Assembly (NCBI GenBank): GCA_013399855.1
Contig: VXAY01004341.1
Span: 20,722 to 84,721, forward strand
Direction: 5' to 3'
Length of the DNA: 64,000 nt
Origin: Oxyruncus cristatus
Taxonomy: Eukaryota > Chordata > Aves > Passeriformes > Cotingidae
In this document: positions 45,244 through 56,721 of the stretch, one piece after another
Layout of the letters: every line of letters begins with the position of its first letter
How positions within the stretch are numbered: position 1 is the stretch's first letter
Position numbers and translations under genes: made by a program
Notes under the pieces: generated by a model
Seen by the model: the letters and a program-made list of their open reading frames with translations, nothing else
Told to the model about the DNA's origin: nothing
The model's database searches: none

Positions 45244-47529
45244 TTTCAGAGTCATTATTTTTTTAATGGTCTCTCTTTCCTCCAGCACGAAGCCAAGTTC
45301 CCAGTGGGTCCTTCCAGCCCTGCCTGAGAGCTCATGGAGAGCTGGTGGAGCAGCAGCCCCTCGTGGCACTGAAAGGTCACCTTCCTAAGCACAGCAGGGT
45401 CCAGGAGGTGTGTTCTGTAACAGCCCCAGGGCTGTTTTTGTTGAGAACACCAAGGAGTCAGCTGGGGAAAGGACTTTGCACCGAGTGGCTTTTTAACAGG
45501 GTGTTTTCATGTGGAGCCACAACAGATCCTTGGCAGGAGTGGCTCTCCTGGAAGCTGCTAATGAAGGTGCTGCCTCAGCCCCTCAGCCAAGGGGGCCAAA
45601 CCACCTCAGCCAGCCCTGCTCTGTCCCCCAGGGAGCACGTCAGGGAGAAGCGGGTGTGCAAGAGGTGTGTTCCAGCTCGGCTTTTTGACAGGGAGTCACC
45701 AAAACAGCCCTGAAGCCCAAGGCTGGTGTCTCCTGCCACTGTTGCTTTCCTGGTTGTAGCCAGGGAAGGTCATTAGGGCTTCAAGCAGCTGAGAAAATGG
45801 ACCTTAGTACCTTCCCCCATTCCAGTGTCTTTCTCAAGAGCTGCAAGGAGTCAACTTCCAGTGTGAGCCAGGAGAGAGAGAACTGGTGGTGGGATTGCAC
45901 CCAGCAGAGGTTGGGTACTGCAGGGTCTGTCTGTGCAGCAGCCAAAATCACCCCCGGAGCTGTGCCTGACCTCCCCGTGACCCCTCTGACGGTTCCCTGG
46001 CAGCGAAAGCCACCACGGGCACGGCGGTGCCAGGGCCTGATTAGGGAAGGTGTTTCCATCCCAGGAACATGAGTCAGGCAGTGCCAGGCACATGGCAAGG
46101 GCAGCAGTCAGGTTTCCTTGTCGCTGCGCCGGCGAGGGTTGGGCAACACCCAGGGCAGAGCCAAGGAAGGCCGGTGGGCAAGGAAGCCGAGGAAAGCAAG
46201 GTGGGCATTGGAGCCTCTACAAGTGAGCAGGGGAAAGATGAGGATTGGGGAAAGCGTCTCCTTCCCTTCCTCTTCTTCCTTGCCCATGGATCCCTCCGTG
46301 GGAGGTGCGACCTCCTCAAACACACCCAGCACCATCTGCCTGCCTGTCGACGGGTGCGAGCGGGGTGGGAGTCTGGCACCCACCACGGGGCTGCCAAGGC
46401 TCCCCCTCCACCAAACCCCGGGCCCCAGCTGCTCCCCCAGCCCCACGTCGGAGCGGGAGTCGCCGAGGTCAGACACGGCAGCGACGCTGCTCCGCCAGCG
46501 TCTGGCGCGGCCCCGAACAAAGCGCAGCCTGTCTCGGCCGCTCTCTTTGGGTGTTTGTTTGGAGCCCACAAAACTGCCTCGCCTCCCTTTCTTCCTCCCA
46601 AGAATACCCTGGATAATGCCAGCAGCTCCTCTCTTTTCAACCCCTTCCCTCGGCTGAATGTGGGGAGGGTCACACTCTGCGGCTCTGAATGCCTCTCGTT
46701 ATCCTCTTGCTCCGTGTCGGGAGGAAGGAGGGAGGGCAGGGCTGTCTTTGCAGCATCCAGGCTCTCCCCAGACTTCATCTAAACTTGCTATTGTTGGTCA
46801 TTGATCTTTCAATTACTTGCTACGCTTGGGACCTTGCTCTGTGCTTGATGTATTCAACACACTCCTTCCCAAGCCAGGCTGGAATTGGACAATTGGGCTA
46901 CGCACGAGATTTGCTCCCAAACAAAGCCTTTCTTTTTTATAAATATCATGCCTTGAAAGTGTAGTTGGCCTTTCTTTTTTTTTTCCTGCAGCAAATTTAC
47001 CAGTCTGGGGTAGTTTTCAAAATATATCTGTCTTGTGAAGTGATTTTTCCGTTCCCAGCTCAAGCTACTTTCTTCTGACTTTTTTCTCCCTTTCCCCTCC
47101 TTATTCTTTATACAATGCTTCGATTTTTCTTATGAAGCTGGAGGTTATCTCAAAATATGCCAGGACTTTGGAGGAGTGGCTTTTCAGAGATTATGGCTCT
47201 GGGCTGGGAGCCACAATTTCCAGGTTTGGCCCTAGCTTAGTCCCTGGTTTATACAAATCAACATTTTCCCAAAACGGACACTTCGATTTTCGTAGTTACC
47301 CAACTTGAGGCCATGAAGATGCTGCTCTTCAGAGCCTGCACATCTTCCCCCTGAAATCAGATGGAGATAAATGGGTCAAATCTTTCTGTAAAGCTCTTTC
47401 AAGGCACGGTTTGAAAATAGAAAATCTGCAAGAAAACCAGAAGCAGAGCAGATACACCGTGAGTAACTCGGCCACTGCTTTTTGGTGAACCTGCATGGAT
47501 CCAGACACCTCTGTGGTGCTACACAATCC
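45244..47529. other. TE-free block with a GC-rich core open on both strands
   Basis: Positions 46,069-46,782 are open for 237 codons on + and 234 on -, with other phases also open. The core 46,300-46,550 has CpGs ('cagcgacgctgctccgccag'). Because several frames are open at once, low stop-codon density from base composition is the likelier reading than coding. Positions 46,790-47,300 are AT-rich unique sequence. No transcript signal found. Confidence 0.35.
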
Positions 47530-47582
47530 TACAGATGATCTTTAAGGTCCCTTCCAGCCCAAACCATCCTATGATTCTCTGA
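47530..47582 (+). mobile_element. CR1 type A, about 50-bp 3' tip
   Basis: Sense: 'cagatgatctttaaggtccc' to 'ccatcctatgattctctga'. Extreme 5' truncation. Confidence 0.9.
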
Positions 47583-48291
47583 AATAGTGTTTATTTTTAA
47601 GTGGACAGAACCCCAAAGTCACAACTTCAGTTGCAGGGCTCTGCACAGGTGACATAACCCAAGCCCAGGTGAGGTTGTCACCGACTCACAAACCACCATG
47701 TCCCCAACAGATGTCAGAAGGGTGTCAGATTCTTCATTTTCTCTCCTAATTTCTGTGCTGCAACAAAGTTTTATTACTAATTTTCCCCTATCCTAAAAAT
47801 CCGAAGAGCAACTGTGCAGATGCAGGTATTTTCCAGCCATTCATCATTATCGTGCCTGCGAATCTCTCAGACCTTTGTTCCTGGCAGCACTTTAGTTACT
47901 ATATTTCTTCCCTTATTAAGCACATTTAGGAGGACCTTTGGTCATTACGTACCCATCCAAGTAAAGGAAAAAAAGAGATCAAACTAGACCTTTAGCAAAC
48001 TCCAAATTTATACCTCAATGTGCTCAATAATTGGATGCGCGTGTCAAACACGCTCTCAGCAGGATTTCCAGGGGCGTGGGTGGAAAATAGAGGGTTTCTG
48101 TGCTTAGTCCTGCTGTTGTGACGCTGGTGCCAGCTGGGGAAGGAGCTCCTGGTTGGCATGGGTAGGACTTGTGCCGGGGTGAGGTCTGGGACAGGATCAA
48201 GGAAACAGAAACAAAACAAGGGGGCGTTGCTTGCAGGAAGTCTGGGGAGGAAAAAAAATATTAAACAAGCCCTTCAAATGACCCAGAGAGT
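47583..48291. other. Unique AT-rich DNA
   Basis: TE-free, low GC, complex sequence at 47,740-47,980. A candidate conserved non-coding stretch on texture only. Confidence 0.35.
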
Positions 48292-48680
48292 GTTTTGAAG
48301 GAAGAGTCAGGGTTGTTCAGCCTAGAGAAGGAAAGGCTCCAAGGAGACCTTACAGCACCTTCCAGGGCCTAAAGGGGCTCCAGGAGAGCTGCAGAGGGAC
48401 TGGGGACAAGGCCTGGAGGGACTGGCTCAGGAGGAATGGTTTCCCACTGCCAGAGGGAAGGGAGAGATGGGACAATGGGAAGGAATTGCTGGCTGGGAGG
48501 GTGGGGAGGCCCTGGCCCAGGTTGGGCAGAGAAGCTGTGGCTGCCCCTGGATCCCTGGAAGTGTTTGAGGCCAGGCTGGAGCAACCTGGGCTACTGGAAG
48601 GTGTCCCTGCCCATGGCAGGGGGTAGCACTGGATGACCTTTAAGGTCCCTTCCAACCCAAACCATTCTGTGACTCTACAC
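48292..48680 (+). mobile_element. CR1 type A copy
   Basis: Sense, from 'tttgaaggaagagtcagggt' to 'ccattctgtgactctac'. Confidence 0.94.
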
Positions 48681-49065
48681 TAAGACCACGTGGCAGCTGT
48701 TAAACGCAGGGCTGGCCCACACACCTCCCCAGGCAGCAAATGAGCCTCTCAACTGAGTATATTTTGGTCTGGGCACGACCCTGTTGCAACTCAGACTTCG
48801 CTTGTGCTGCAGAGGTGAAGCAGCAAGAGAAGAAGAGCTCTGGGGAAAACGGGGGTTTGTTTTGAGCCGTCTCAGTTGCTTGGGCATTTAATGAGTTGCA
48901 CTGACTGAGAAAAGCCCTAGTGCTACATGAAGAGCTCCTTTTTGTTATAGCAGGAATTTCTTGCTGTTTTCTTCAGCCTGGGAAGGCAAGGAATTGCTGT
49001 TGGGATGCGAGGGATGATCTCAGTGCTGGATGGCAGAATGTCCTTCTCCAGCTGCTGGTAGAGCA

Positions 49066-49117
49066 GGGAAGATGCTTTGGACAGGGAGCAAGGAAGATGC
49101 TTTGGACAGGGAGCGAG
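49066..49117. repeat. 25-bp tandem duplication
   Basis: GGAAGATGCTTTGGACAGGG appears twice in direct succession. Confidence 0.9.
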
Positions 49118-49662
49118 GACACGCTGCTGGAGCCAGCCTGGCCCGTGTCATCTGGACACACGCAGGGCAGCTGGAAGGACCTTCAACAGAAGGGACTGGG
49201 CTGGAACATGCTGAGGATTTGGGAACGTGGGCAGAGGTTGCAATGGGTGGAAAGAGCAGGCTGGGTGAGGAACAGAAAAACTGTTGATGCTGGGTTATGA
49301 GCTAATTGGAAAGAGCTGATTCCAGGCCCTTGGGAGGAGAGTTATTTCCGTAGTTCAGGCCTCCTGTGAGCTCATCTCCGTAGAAGGAGAAGAGACTGTA
49401 CAGTGCAGCGTTATGGTTATGGCTCCATGTGATTTTTGCCCCCAGATATCACCACGACTTGATCCATTTTGATAAACAGACCATGGAACCAGCTTCGCAG
49501 AGCAGCTCCACTGTTTACACAGCCCTGATATCCAGCTCAGCAGTGACTCAGCCACCAGCAATGATGTTCTGACCTTATTAATATCAATGGGAGTCTTCTT
49601 AACGAGGACATAATTTCACCCCAGAGGCCAATTCATTAATTAGCATCTCCGGCTGTCCTGTC

Positions 49663-49677
49663 ATTGGCCATATAAAG
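49663..49677 (+). promoter_or_regulatory. Inverted CCAAT box next to a TATA-like box
   Basis: ATTGGCCATATAAAG sits in AT-rich unique DNA below an ATTCATTAATTAG homeodomain-like site. The two boxes are closer than in a normal core promoter, so this is only a suggestive motif. Confidence 0.2.
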
Positions 49678-49930
49678 TGGGGAGTCACTTGGCTTCTATA
49701 CTGAGCAAATATGTGCTGAGTAAATATGGATTCAACTGCACATGGAACGAACAGACGGGGCCATAAAGGTTTGGCAGCAAGAGAGAGGATAGAGGCGAGT
49801 GTGGCTCCTCGCTCCAAACAAACTCACTGCTGCTGGTACCTCCTCACTGTGGGGTTGTCTAAAATCAGTGTCCAAGGAAACGCCTGTGGAATTAGTTGTT
49901 TATTTCACATCCTGCATGAGGGTCATAAAA

Positions 49931-50225
49931 AATCGTGGAATAGAGTATCCTGAGCTGGAAGGGACCCAGAGGGATCATCCAGTCCAGCTCCTGGCCCTGC
50001 CCAGGGCATCCCAACAATCCCACCCTGTCCCTCAGGGCATTGTCCAAACCCTCCTGGAGCTCTGGCAGCCTTGGGGCTGTGCCCACTGCCCTGGGGAACC
50101 TGGTCAGTGCCCAGCCAGCCTCTGGAAGAAGAATCTTGTCCTGAGATCCATCCTGAGCCTGCCCTGGCACAGCTCCAGCCCTTCCCTGGGTCCTGTCACT
50201 GGTCACAGCGAGCAGAGCTCAGTCA
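49931..50225 (-). mobile_element. CR1 type C copy
   Basis: Antisense, from 'atcgtggaatagagtatcct' to 'tcacagcgagcagagctcag'. Confidence 0.92.
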
Positions 50226-50942
50226 CTGAAGTGCTGCTCTGATGATGTTGTATTTTTAGCTGTGATACCCAGGACTCTTCCCTCCCTCAGTGCAACCCCC
50301 TCCCTCCGTGTGGTTGTGAAAACACCATTGTCCTGCTGTGACTGTTGCCAGGAAAGAGTGTTTTAATCATCCTCGTATGTCTATTATGAAATATTTTTGT
50401 TTTCCAAGATAAAAATAGCCCAGCCAGCACTCTGGGCATACCTAACTCCTCCCCTTCCAAACCGTATTTCACATCAGAAAGTTGCCTGCTAAAAATAGAA
50501 AAAAAAGAGAAGAAAAAAAAACCAGCATTTTTGAACATTTTTTTTTTGCATGTTAAAATTGGACAGATTAAAGTTAATTTAACAATAATGACCTCCCACA
50601 GTTAATGTTTGATGCAGACAGCGCCAGGGCACAGTGTGATCACTAACAAGGTCAGGGAAGGATTTCTTCTCTTGTGCAACACTCAGGGATGTTACTCTTC
50701 TCCCAAGTATTTGAGATTGGCCACGGGCAGCAGGTGAACCCTCTGTTAGCTGGGCTGTGATCTCAGAACTCTCTCTCCCTGCTCCCATTTGCTGGAAGAT
50801 CCTCCTCCTCCTTAACTCTTCATTTCAGGGACTTAAAGTTGCTTGATAAAAACCAACCGTCAACCCCTGCATAAATGTAATAACTTTAGTTATTTCGTAG
50901 AAAACCTTTTGATTTCCAACTGCCCTTTTGAATTCCCAGTTT
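50226..50942. other. Unique AT-rich spacer
   Basis: A-rich at 50,490-50,550. No gene recognised. Confidence 0.45.
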
Positions 50943-51108
50943 TCCAGGTTGCCCAGAGAAGCTGTGGCTGCCCCATCCCTGGAAGTGTCCAAGGCCAGGT
51001 TGCACAGGGCTTGAAGCAACCTGGGACAGCGGAAGGTGTCCCAGTGGTAGGGGTTGGAACTGGATGATCTTTTAGGTCCCTTCCAACCCAAACCTTTCTA
51101 TGTTTTTA
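50943..51108 (+). mobile_element. CR1 type A short 3' end
   Basis: Sense, from 'ccaggttgcccagagaagct' to 'aacctttctatgtttttat'. Has a deletion of the usual 'tggatccc' block. Confidence 0.9.
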
Positions 51109-51599
51109 TTATTTTTAAGGAACTACAATCAGAAAAAGGGTGGGGAGACATCTAAGGAGAGATGGCATCTTGTGCTTTTTCCACAGAGCTGGAAAAAAAC
51201 CCCACATAAACTGTTGAGCACAGAAGCAGTTTGCCAAGCCTGACACCAAAACTGATATCCAGGACGGAGGCAATTGCTCCAAGCTTATTTTCACCGTCTT
51301 AACCGGTGCTTTGCCCTCCCATCTCTTGTGCAACAGTGAGCTGCGTTTGGCAAGAGAGGGGGGAGCAGATGCTGTGAAAATACAAGTATTGTTACTGCTG
51401 ATAACTGCCAGTGAACACCGACAGACGTGGGCAGGGACAAAGCACGGGACGGGGGTGATATCTGACGGCAGATGCCAACCCCAGCCCTGAGCTGGTGATA
51501 TCTGACTGATCCACGTGGTGCTGGAGCTGTGCCAGGGATGTTTCCACTGGTGGGAACAGGGGCTGGTGGGAGCACCTCGTGCTGGCAGCGCCTGCGTGA
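51109..51599. other. Unique sequence, possibly the left part of the LTR
   Basis: No independent feature recognised. The 'ggtgatatctgac' motif occurs twice (51,453 and 51,495). The start of the LTR at right cannot be placed exactly, so some of this may belong to it. Confidence 0.4.
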
Positions 51600-52505
51600 C
51601 TGCGCTGGGTTGGGGTGAAAAGGTTTCAGGACAGGGGGTGGCTGCCATGAGAAGCTTCTGGAAGCTTCCCCCATGTCCGTGGAGCCAATGCCAGCTTGCT
51701 CCAAGATGGATCTGCTGCTGGACAAGGCCAGGCCCATCAGCAATGGTGGTGGAGCCTCTGGGATAATGCATTTAAGGGGAAAAAAGTCCTGCAGAACAGC
51801 AGCTGGAGAGAGGAGTGGGAATATGTGAGAGGAAAACCCTGCAGACCCCCAGGCCAGTGCAGAAGGAAGGCAAGGAGGTGCTCCAGGCATCAGAGCTGAG
51901 ATTCCCTTGCAGCCCATGGAGGATCCCACACTAGAGCAGGAGGATGCCCGACAGGCTGTGGTCCCATGGGAAGCCCGGGCTGGAGCAGGATCCTGGCAGG
52001 AGCTGTGGACCCATGGAGAGAGGAGCCCACACTGGAGCAGGTTGCTGGTAGGACCTGTGACCCAGTGGAGAACCTGCACTGGAGCAGCCTGTTCCTGAAG
52101 GACTGTCTCCCATGGGAAGAGTGGGAGGAATCCTTGCCCTGAGGAGGAGGGAGCAGCAGAGACAATGTGTGATGGACTGAGCACAGCCCCCATTCCCCAT
52201 CCCACTGCACCATTTGGAGGGAGGGAGTAGACAAAATCAGGAGGGGAGATGAACCCAGAAAGAAGGGAAAGTGCTTTAAGATTTGGGTTTATTCCCCATT
52301 GACCTACTCTGATCTGATTGGTTTTTGGTCTGTTTTCTTCAAATGGAATCTGTTTTGCCCATGACAGAAATCAGTGAGTGAGCTCTCCCTGCCCTGAGCT
52401 CGACCCACAAGCCTTTCATTGTATTTTCTCTCCCTGCCCAGCTGAGGAGGGAGCAAGAGCAGCTTTGGGGGGCACCCACTGCCCATCCAGGGTCACCCTA
52501 CCGCA
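51600..52505 (+). mobile_element. LTR-retrotransposon LTR (endogenous retrovirus, non-coding)
   Basis: Recognisable from about 'ggttggggtgaaaaggtttc' through repeated 'catgga...ctggagcagg' modules (51,900-52,090), a 'gtgtgatggactga' block, the 'gctttaagatttgggtttat' region and the terminal 'ggcacccact...ggtcaccctaccgca' ending in CA at 52,505. This fits an abundant avian ERVL-like LTR from memory. No retroviral gene flanks it, so it is probably a solo LTR. The 304-codon minus-strand frame within it is a shadow of the repeat. Confidence 0.7.
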
Positions 52506-53616
52506 GTGACACAGTGACAATCCAGACACCAACATCCCTCACTGGCTGTATCCTGGGCTGGGTGACTCCCAGGGCCAGACTGGCTTTTCTGGCAGCACCT
52601 TGGATCATGGCAGGGGATGGAATCTGACTCCACAGATTCAGGGCATGCTGGCAGGAATAAAGATGTGTGTAGAAATACCCTCTCTGTGCCTCCACCTCTG
52701 GATAGCCTAGAAGGAACTTGTAACCTATTTCTCATCTCTCACACCTTTTTGGGCTTGTGTTTCCTTTGGATATCAGGCCAGCCCAGCCCAGCCCTTTTAA
52801 ACTAAGCAGTTTTAAACTAAGCCCAAGATTTCATCCTCCTTCTTGAGGCCTCAAGCAGAAAAGGCAAAATATCTGAGCAAAGGTTTTGTTAGAGAGATAC
52901 TTGGCTGACAGGACACAAACCACTCTTTACTTTCCTATCTGCTCAACACCCTTTATTACCCCAGCTGGAAATCACCAAGGCTCCCACTGAGAACCTCCTT
53001 CAGCTCACACTGTAAATAATAATTGGCTTCCTAAGTACAAAGGAACTATTTCAATATGATGAGTTGGCTATTTTCACAACAGTCTGTTGTCTGTCTTTGC
53101 ACTGCTGTACCTAGACCCTGGTCACCTTTTTATTGGGAAAAATATGTATAGCACCTTTTTTTTGCCTTTCTTAAAAAAATAATTCTCAGTTGTTGTCATA
53201 TTTCCACGTTTGAAACATGGCATTAACTACACGACTAAATCCAGATATAATCAGATTAATGGAGATAGATCAAAACCAACATTTACCCAAGAACTCCAAA
53301 CACTGTCAACTTTCTCACTCCTTTTTCACTCTGCTAAAAACGAAAGGTCTGAAATTTTCACACAGCATCTCTGCTTCTGCTCCACCCTTCCTGTCACAAA
53401 GGGCATCCTTGCTGCATGTACAGCAGAGTCTGCTACTTTGCCTAAAAACTCAGAAGAGGAGGAGGTTTAAGAGCTTTATTTCTTCCTCCATCTGTCCAGT
53501 CCTTTGCTGTTGCAAGTTAAGGCCTAGCTATCCTTGGAGAGCATTAGCTTTTTTTCCAGAGTAGGAGAGCATCCCTTGTTGCAGATCCTATTTTTTCTTG
53601 CTCACACAGTCAGAAT
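52506..53616. other. Unique AT-rich DNA
   Basis: A 15-bp duplication 'ttttaaactaagc' lies at 52,795-52,824. T-rich and A-rich runs at 53,155-53,182. No gene recognised. Confidence 0.45.
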
Positions 53617-53672
53617 AATCACAGAATCAGAAGGGTTGGAAAGGACCTCTGAGATCATCAAGTCCAACCCTT
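53617..53672 (-). mobile_element. CR1 type D, 3' tip only
   Basis: Antisense: 'ataatcacagaatcagaagg' to 'catcaagtccaaccctta'. Confidence 0.88.
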
Positions 53673-53685
53673 AAATAAAAGCACA

Positions 53686-53888
53686 TACTGGTTTGGGCTG
53701 GAAGGGACCTGAAAGATCACCTTGTTCCACCCCGTGCCATGGGCGAGGGCACCTTCCACCAACCCAGGGTGCTCCAATCCGGCCTTGGACACTTCCAGGG
53801 ATCCAGGGGCAGCCACAGCTTCTCTGCCCAACCTGGGCCAGGGCCTCCCCACCCTCACAGGGAGGAATTTCTCCTCAATTTTCTTCCT
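53686..53888 (-). mobile_element. CR1 type A fragment
   Basis: Antisense, from 'actggtttgggctggaaggg' to 'gaggaatttctcctcaattt'. It follows the type D tip after about 14 bases, so two insertions are stacked. Confidence 0.93.
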
Positions 53889-54099
53889 GCGTTGCCCAGA
53901 GCCCCATCCAGCCTGGGAGGCCTCCCCACGCCTCAGGGCCACCCTCATGGGCCGTGTGTCGGGTGCCTGGGGGTGCATTCCGGGGGTGGGGGAGACACAA
54001 TCCCACCTCTGAGGGGCCTTTTTGGGCCCATCCCATATATAGTGGGGTTTCTGTGCTCCATGGGGGACAATGGAGCCCAGCACGGGGCTGCTCCATCCC

Positions 54100-54634
54100 A
54101 GGGCAGTGCCCTCCCTGTGCTGGCCCTGCTGAGGCCCCTCCAGCCCTGGGGGCAGTTCTGGGACCCTCAGACACGAGAGACATGGAGGGGCTGGAGCGTG
54201 TGCAGGGAAGGGAACGGAGCTGGGAAGGGGCTGGAGCAGCAGGAGCGGCTGAGGGAGCTGGGGGGGCTCAGCCTGGAGCAAAGGAGGCTCAGGGGGGACC
54301 TTCTGGCTCTGCAACTCCCTGACAGGAGGGGGGAGCCGGGGGGCGTCGGGCTCTGCTCCCAGGGAACGAGGGACAGGAGGAGAGGGAACGGCCTCCAGCT
54401 GTGCCAGGGGAGTTTTCGGTTGGATATTTCGGTTGGATATTAGGAAGAATTTCTTGCTGGAAAGTGTGGTCGGGCATTGGCAGGGGCTGCCCAGGGAGGT
54501 TTGGAGTGCCCAAGGAAGGACTGGCCGTGGCACTCAGGGCTCTGGGCTGCGGGACAAGGTGGGGAACGGGCACAGGGTGGACCGCATGACCTCAGAGCTC
54601 TTTTCCAACCTAAATGACTCCATGATACTGTTCC
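54100..54634 (+). mobile_element. CR1 type B long copy with an internal micro-duplication
   Basis: Sense, from 'cagggcagtgccctccctgt' to 'aaatgactccatgatac'. CGGTTGGATATT occurs twice at 54,417-54,443, a local tandem duplication. It ends about 120 bp before the CpG island. Confidence 0.92.
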
Positions 54635-54769
54635 TGCACACTGGGAACATTCTGTCGCCCCTTCCTCTACCCGTGGGCAGCACTCGGGCTGTCCCTGCTC
54701 CAGCTGCCCCTCTCTCACCTGTAACATTCAACTAACGTTAAGCCGAGGGGCTTGAATTTCCCAGCGGCT

Positions 54770-55047
54770 CCGTTTAAAATGCGGCCGATTTTCCCGGTGA
54801 AAACCACGCCGCTCCGCCGCCTGGGGAGTCAGCAAGCTCTGCTAGTTAAACCCGTGAGAAACGCGGTCCTCCCGCGCCGCGCAGCAGCAGCACACGACGA
54901 CGACGCCGCCGCCGAGAACCCCTCGCAGCGCTCGGACCGCGCTCTGCCCTCCCCGGGCCGCCCCGCCCGCGATCCCGCCCCGCTTCCCTCCGCCGCGGGT
55001 GACGTCACGGATCCCGCCCCTCCCGTTCCCTCCCCCTCTCCCGTTCC
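54770..55047 (+). promoter_or_regulatory. CpG island / probable promoter, cut by an assembly gap
   Basis: CpG-dense sequence beginning near 'aaaatgcggccgattttccc' and continuing to the N run. It holds GC-box cores at about 54,961-54,968, 54,974-54,983 and 55,013-55,020, a perfect CRE and short GCA/GAC/GCC triplet runs (54,881-54,914). The + strand is C-rich here and becomes G-rich right of the gap, the skew pattern of a promoter firing rightwards. No TATA box and no credible start codon; the gene is unidentified. Confidence 0.65.
55000..55007. promoter_or_regulatory. Consensus CRE (TGACGTCA)
   Basis: Perfect palindromic CREB/ATF site between GC boxes in the CpG island, 41 bases before the gap. 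This is a common proximal-promoter position. Confidence 0.6.
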
Positions 55048-56043
55048 NNNNNNNNNNNNNNNNNNNNNNNNNNNNNNNNNNNNNNNNNNNNNNNNNNNNN
55101 NNNNNNNNNNNNNNNNNNNNNNNNNNNNNNNNNNNNNNNNNNNNNNNNNNNNNNNNNNNNNNNNNNNNNNNNNNNNNNNNNNNNNNNNNNNNNNNNNNNN
55201 NNNNNNNNNNNNNNNNNNNNNNNNNNNNNNNNNNNNNNNNNNNNNNNNNNNNNNNNNNNNNNNNNNNNNNNNNNNNNNNNNNNNNNNNNNNNNNNNNNNN
55301 NNNNNNNNNNNNNNNNNNNNNNNNNNNNNNNNNNNNNNNNNNNNNNNNNNNNNNNNNNNNNNNNNNNNNNNNNNNNNNNNNNNNNNNNNNNNNNNNNNNN
55401 NNNNNNNNNNNNNNNNNNNNNNNNNNNNNNNNNNNNNNNNNNNNNNNNNNNNNNNNNNNNNNNNNNNNNNNNNNNNNNNNNNNNNNNNNNNNNNNNNNNN
55501 NNNNNNNNNNNNNNNNNNNNNNNNNNNNNNNNNNNNNNNNNNNNNNNNNNNNNNNNNNNNNNNNNNNNNNNNNNNNNNNNNNNNNNNNNNNNNNNNNNNN
55601 NNNNNNNNNNNNNNNNNNNNNNNNNNNNNNNNNNNNNNNNNNNNNNNNNNNNNNNNNNNNNNNNNNNNNNNNNNNNNNNNNNNNNNNNNNNNNNNNNNNN
55701 NNNNNNNNNNNNNNNNNNNNNNNNNNNNNNNNNNNNNNNNNNNNNNNNNNNNNNNNNNNNNNNNNNNNNNNNNNNNNNNNNNNNNNNNNNNNNNNNNNNN
55801 NNNNNNNNNNNNNNNNNNNNNNNNNNNNNNNNNNNNNNNNNNNNNNNNNNNNNNNNNNNNNNNNNNNNNNNNNNNNNNNNNNNNNNNNNNNNNNNNNNNN
55901 NNNNNNNNNNNNNNNNNNNNNNNNNNNNNNNNNNNNNNNNNNNNNNNNNNNNNNNNNNNNNNNNNNNNNNNNNNNNNNNNNNNNNNNNNNNNNNNNNNNN
56001 NNNNNNNNNNNNNNNNNNNNNNNNNNNNNNNNNNNNNNNNNNN
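55048..56043. other. Assembly gap, 996 N
   Basis: Flanked by a CpG island on the left and a G-rich minisatellite on the right, both hard to sequence. It may conceal exon 1 of a gene. Frames drawn across it are artefacts. Confidence 0.99.
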
Positions 56044-56049
56044 GGGTCG

Positions 56050-56522
56050 GAACTGGTTTACTGTCAGGACTGGTTTAGGCTGTGAGGTTGGTTTGGGGTC
56101 TGGGGGTAAGGGATTGGTTTGGGGTATGAGGTTGGTTTTGGGTGTGGGGTTGGTTTGGGGTCCCAGGCTTAGTTGGGGTACAGGAGTGATGAGCTGGTTT
56201 GGGGTATGGGGGTGGTTTCAGATATGGGGGTGATGGGCTGGTTTCGGATATGGGATTAGTTTGGGGTACAGGGATAAGGGCTGGTTTGGGGTATGGGCAT
56301 GAAGGGCTCGTTTGGGGGTATGGGCATGAAGGGCTGGTTTGGGGTATGGGGGTGAGAGGTTGGTTCAGGGGATCGGGGTGAGGGGCTGACTTGGGGTGAG
56401 GGCCTGGTTTGGGGTACCAGAGTGAGGGGGTGGTTTGGGGTACAGGGCTAAAGGAGTGGTTTGGGTTAGGGGGCGAGGGGCTGGGTTAGCTTATGGGGGT
56501 GAGGGGCTGGTTTGAGGTATGG
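56050..56522 (+). repeat. G-rich minisatellite, CTGGTTTGGGGTATGGGGGTGA-like units
   Basis: Around 16-20 irregular units of about 20-33 bp built on GGTTTGGGGTAYRGGGGTGA, strongly G-rich on + with very few C. The dense GGGG runs are compatible with G-quadruplex formation. Units vary in length, so I cannot give an exact copy number. Confidence 0.85.
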
Positions 56523-56721
56523 CCACACCGGGGCTAAGGGTGAGGGACAGGGCAGGGGGCAATCAAGGGGACAGCAGCAGCCTCATGGCACCAGGTCAGG
56601 CTGCCCATGGGGGCACTTGGGGGAAACAGGTGGGAGAAGTGGGTTCGGGGACTCTAAAGGGGTGGGAGGTGACACAGGATCCAGGGGTGAGTGTGAGGGT
56701 GGTGGGTCGTGGGTGCGAGGG

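Larger units (their letters stand above)
48681..49930. other. Unique DNA with a promoter-like motif cluster
   Basis: Contains a 25-bp tandem duplication (49,066-49,117) and an ATTGG plus TATAAAG pair at 49,663-49,677. No exon recognised. Confidence 0.4.

Noticed and set aside
51291..52205. 304-codon minus-strand frame
   Set aside because: Antisense of the LTR modules.
53658..54533. 291-codon minus-strand frame
   Set aside because: Read from two CR1 fragments and their short spacer.
54752..56233. 493-codon frame across the N gap
   Set aside because: Two-thirds of it is N; the left part is promoter-like CpG DNA and the right part minisatellite.
56050..56522. Telomere-like G-rich array
   Set aside because: Units are GGTTTGGGG-type and irregular, not TTAGGG; no run of the vertebrate telomere repeat.
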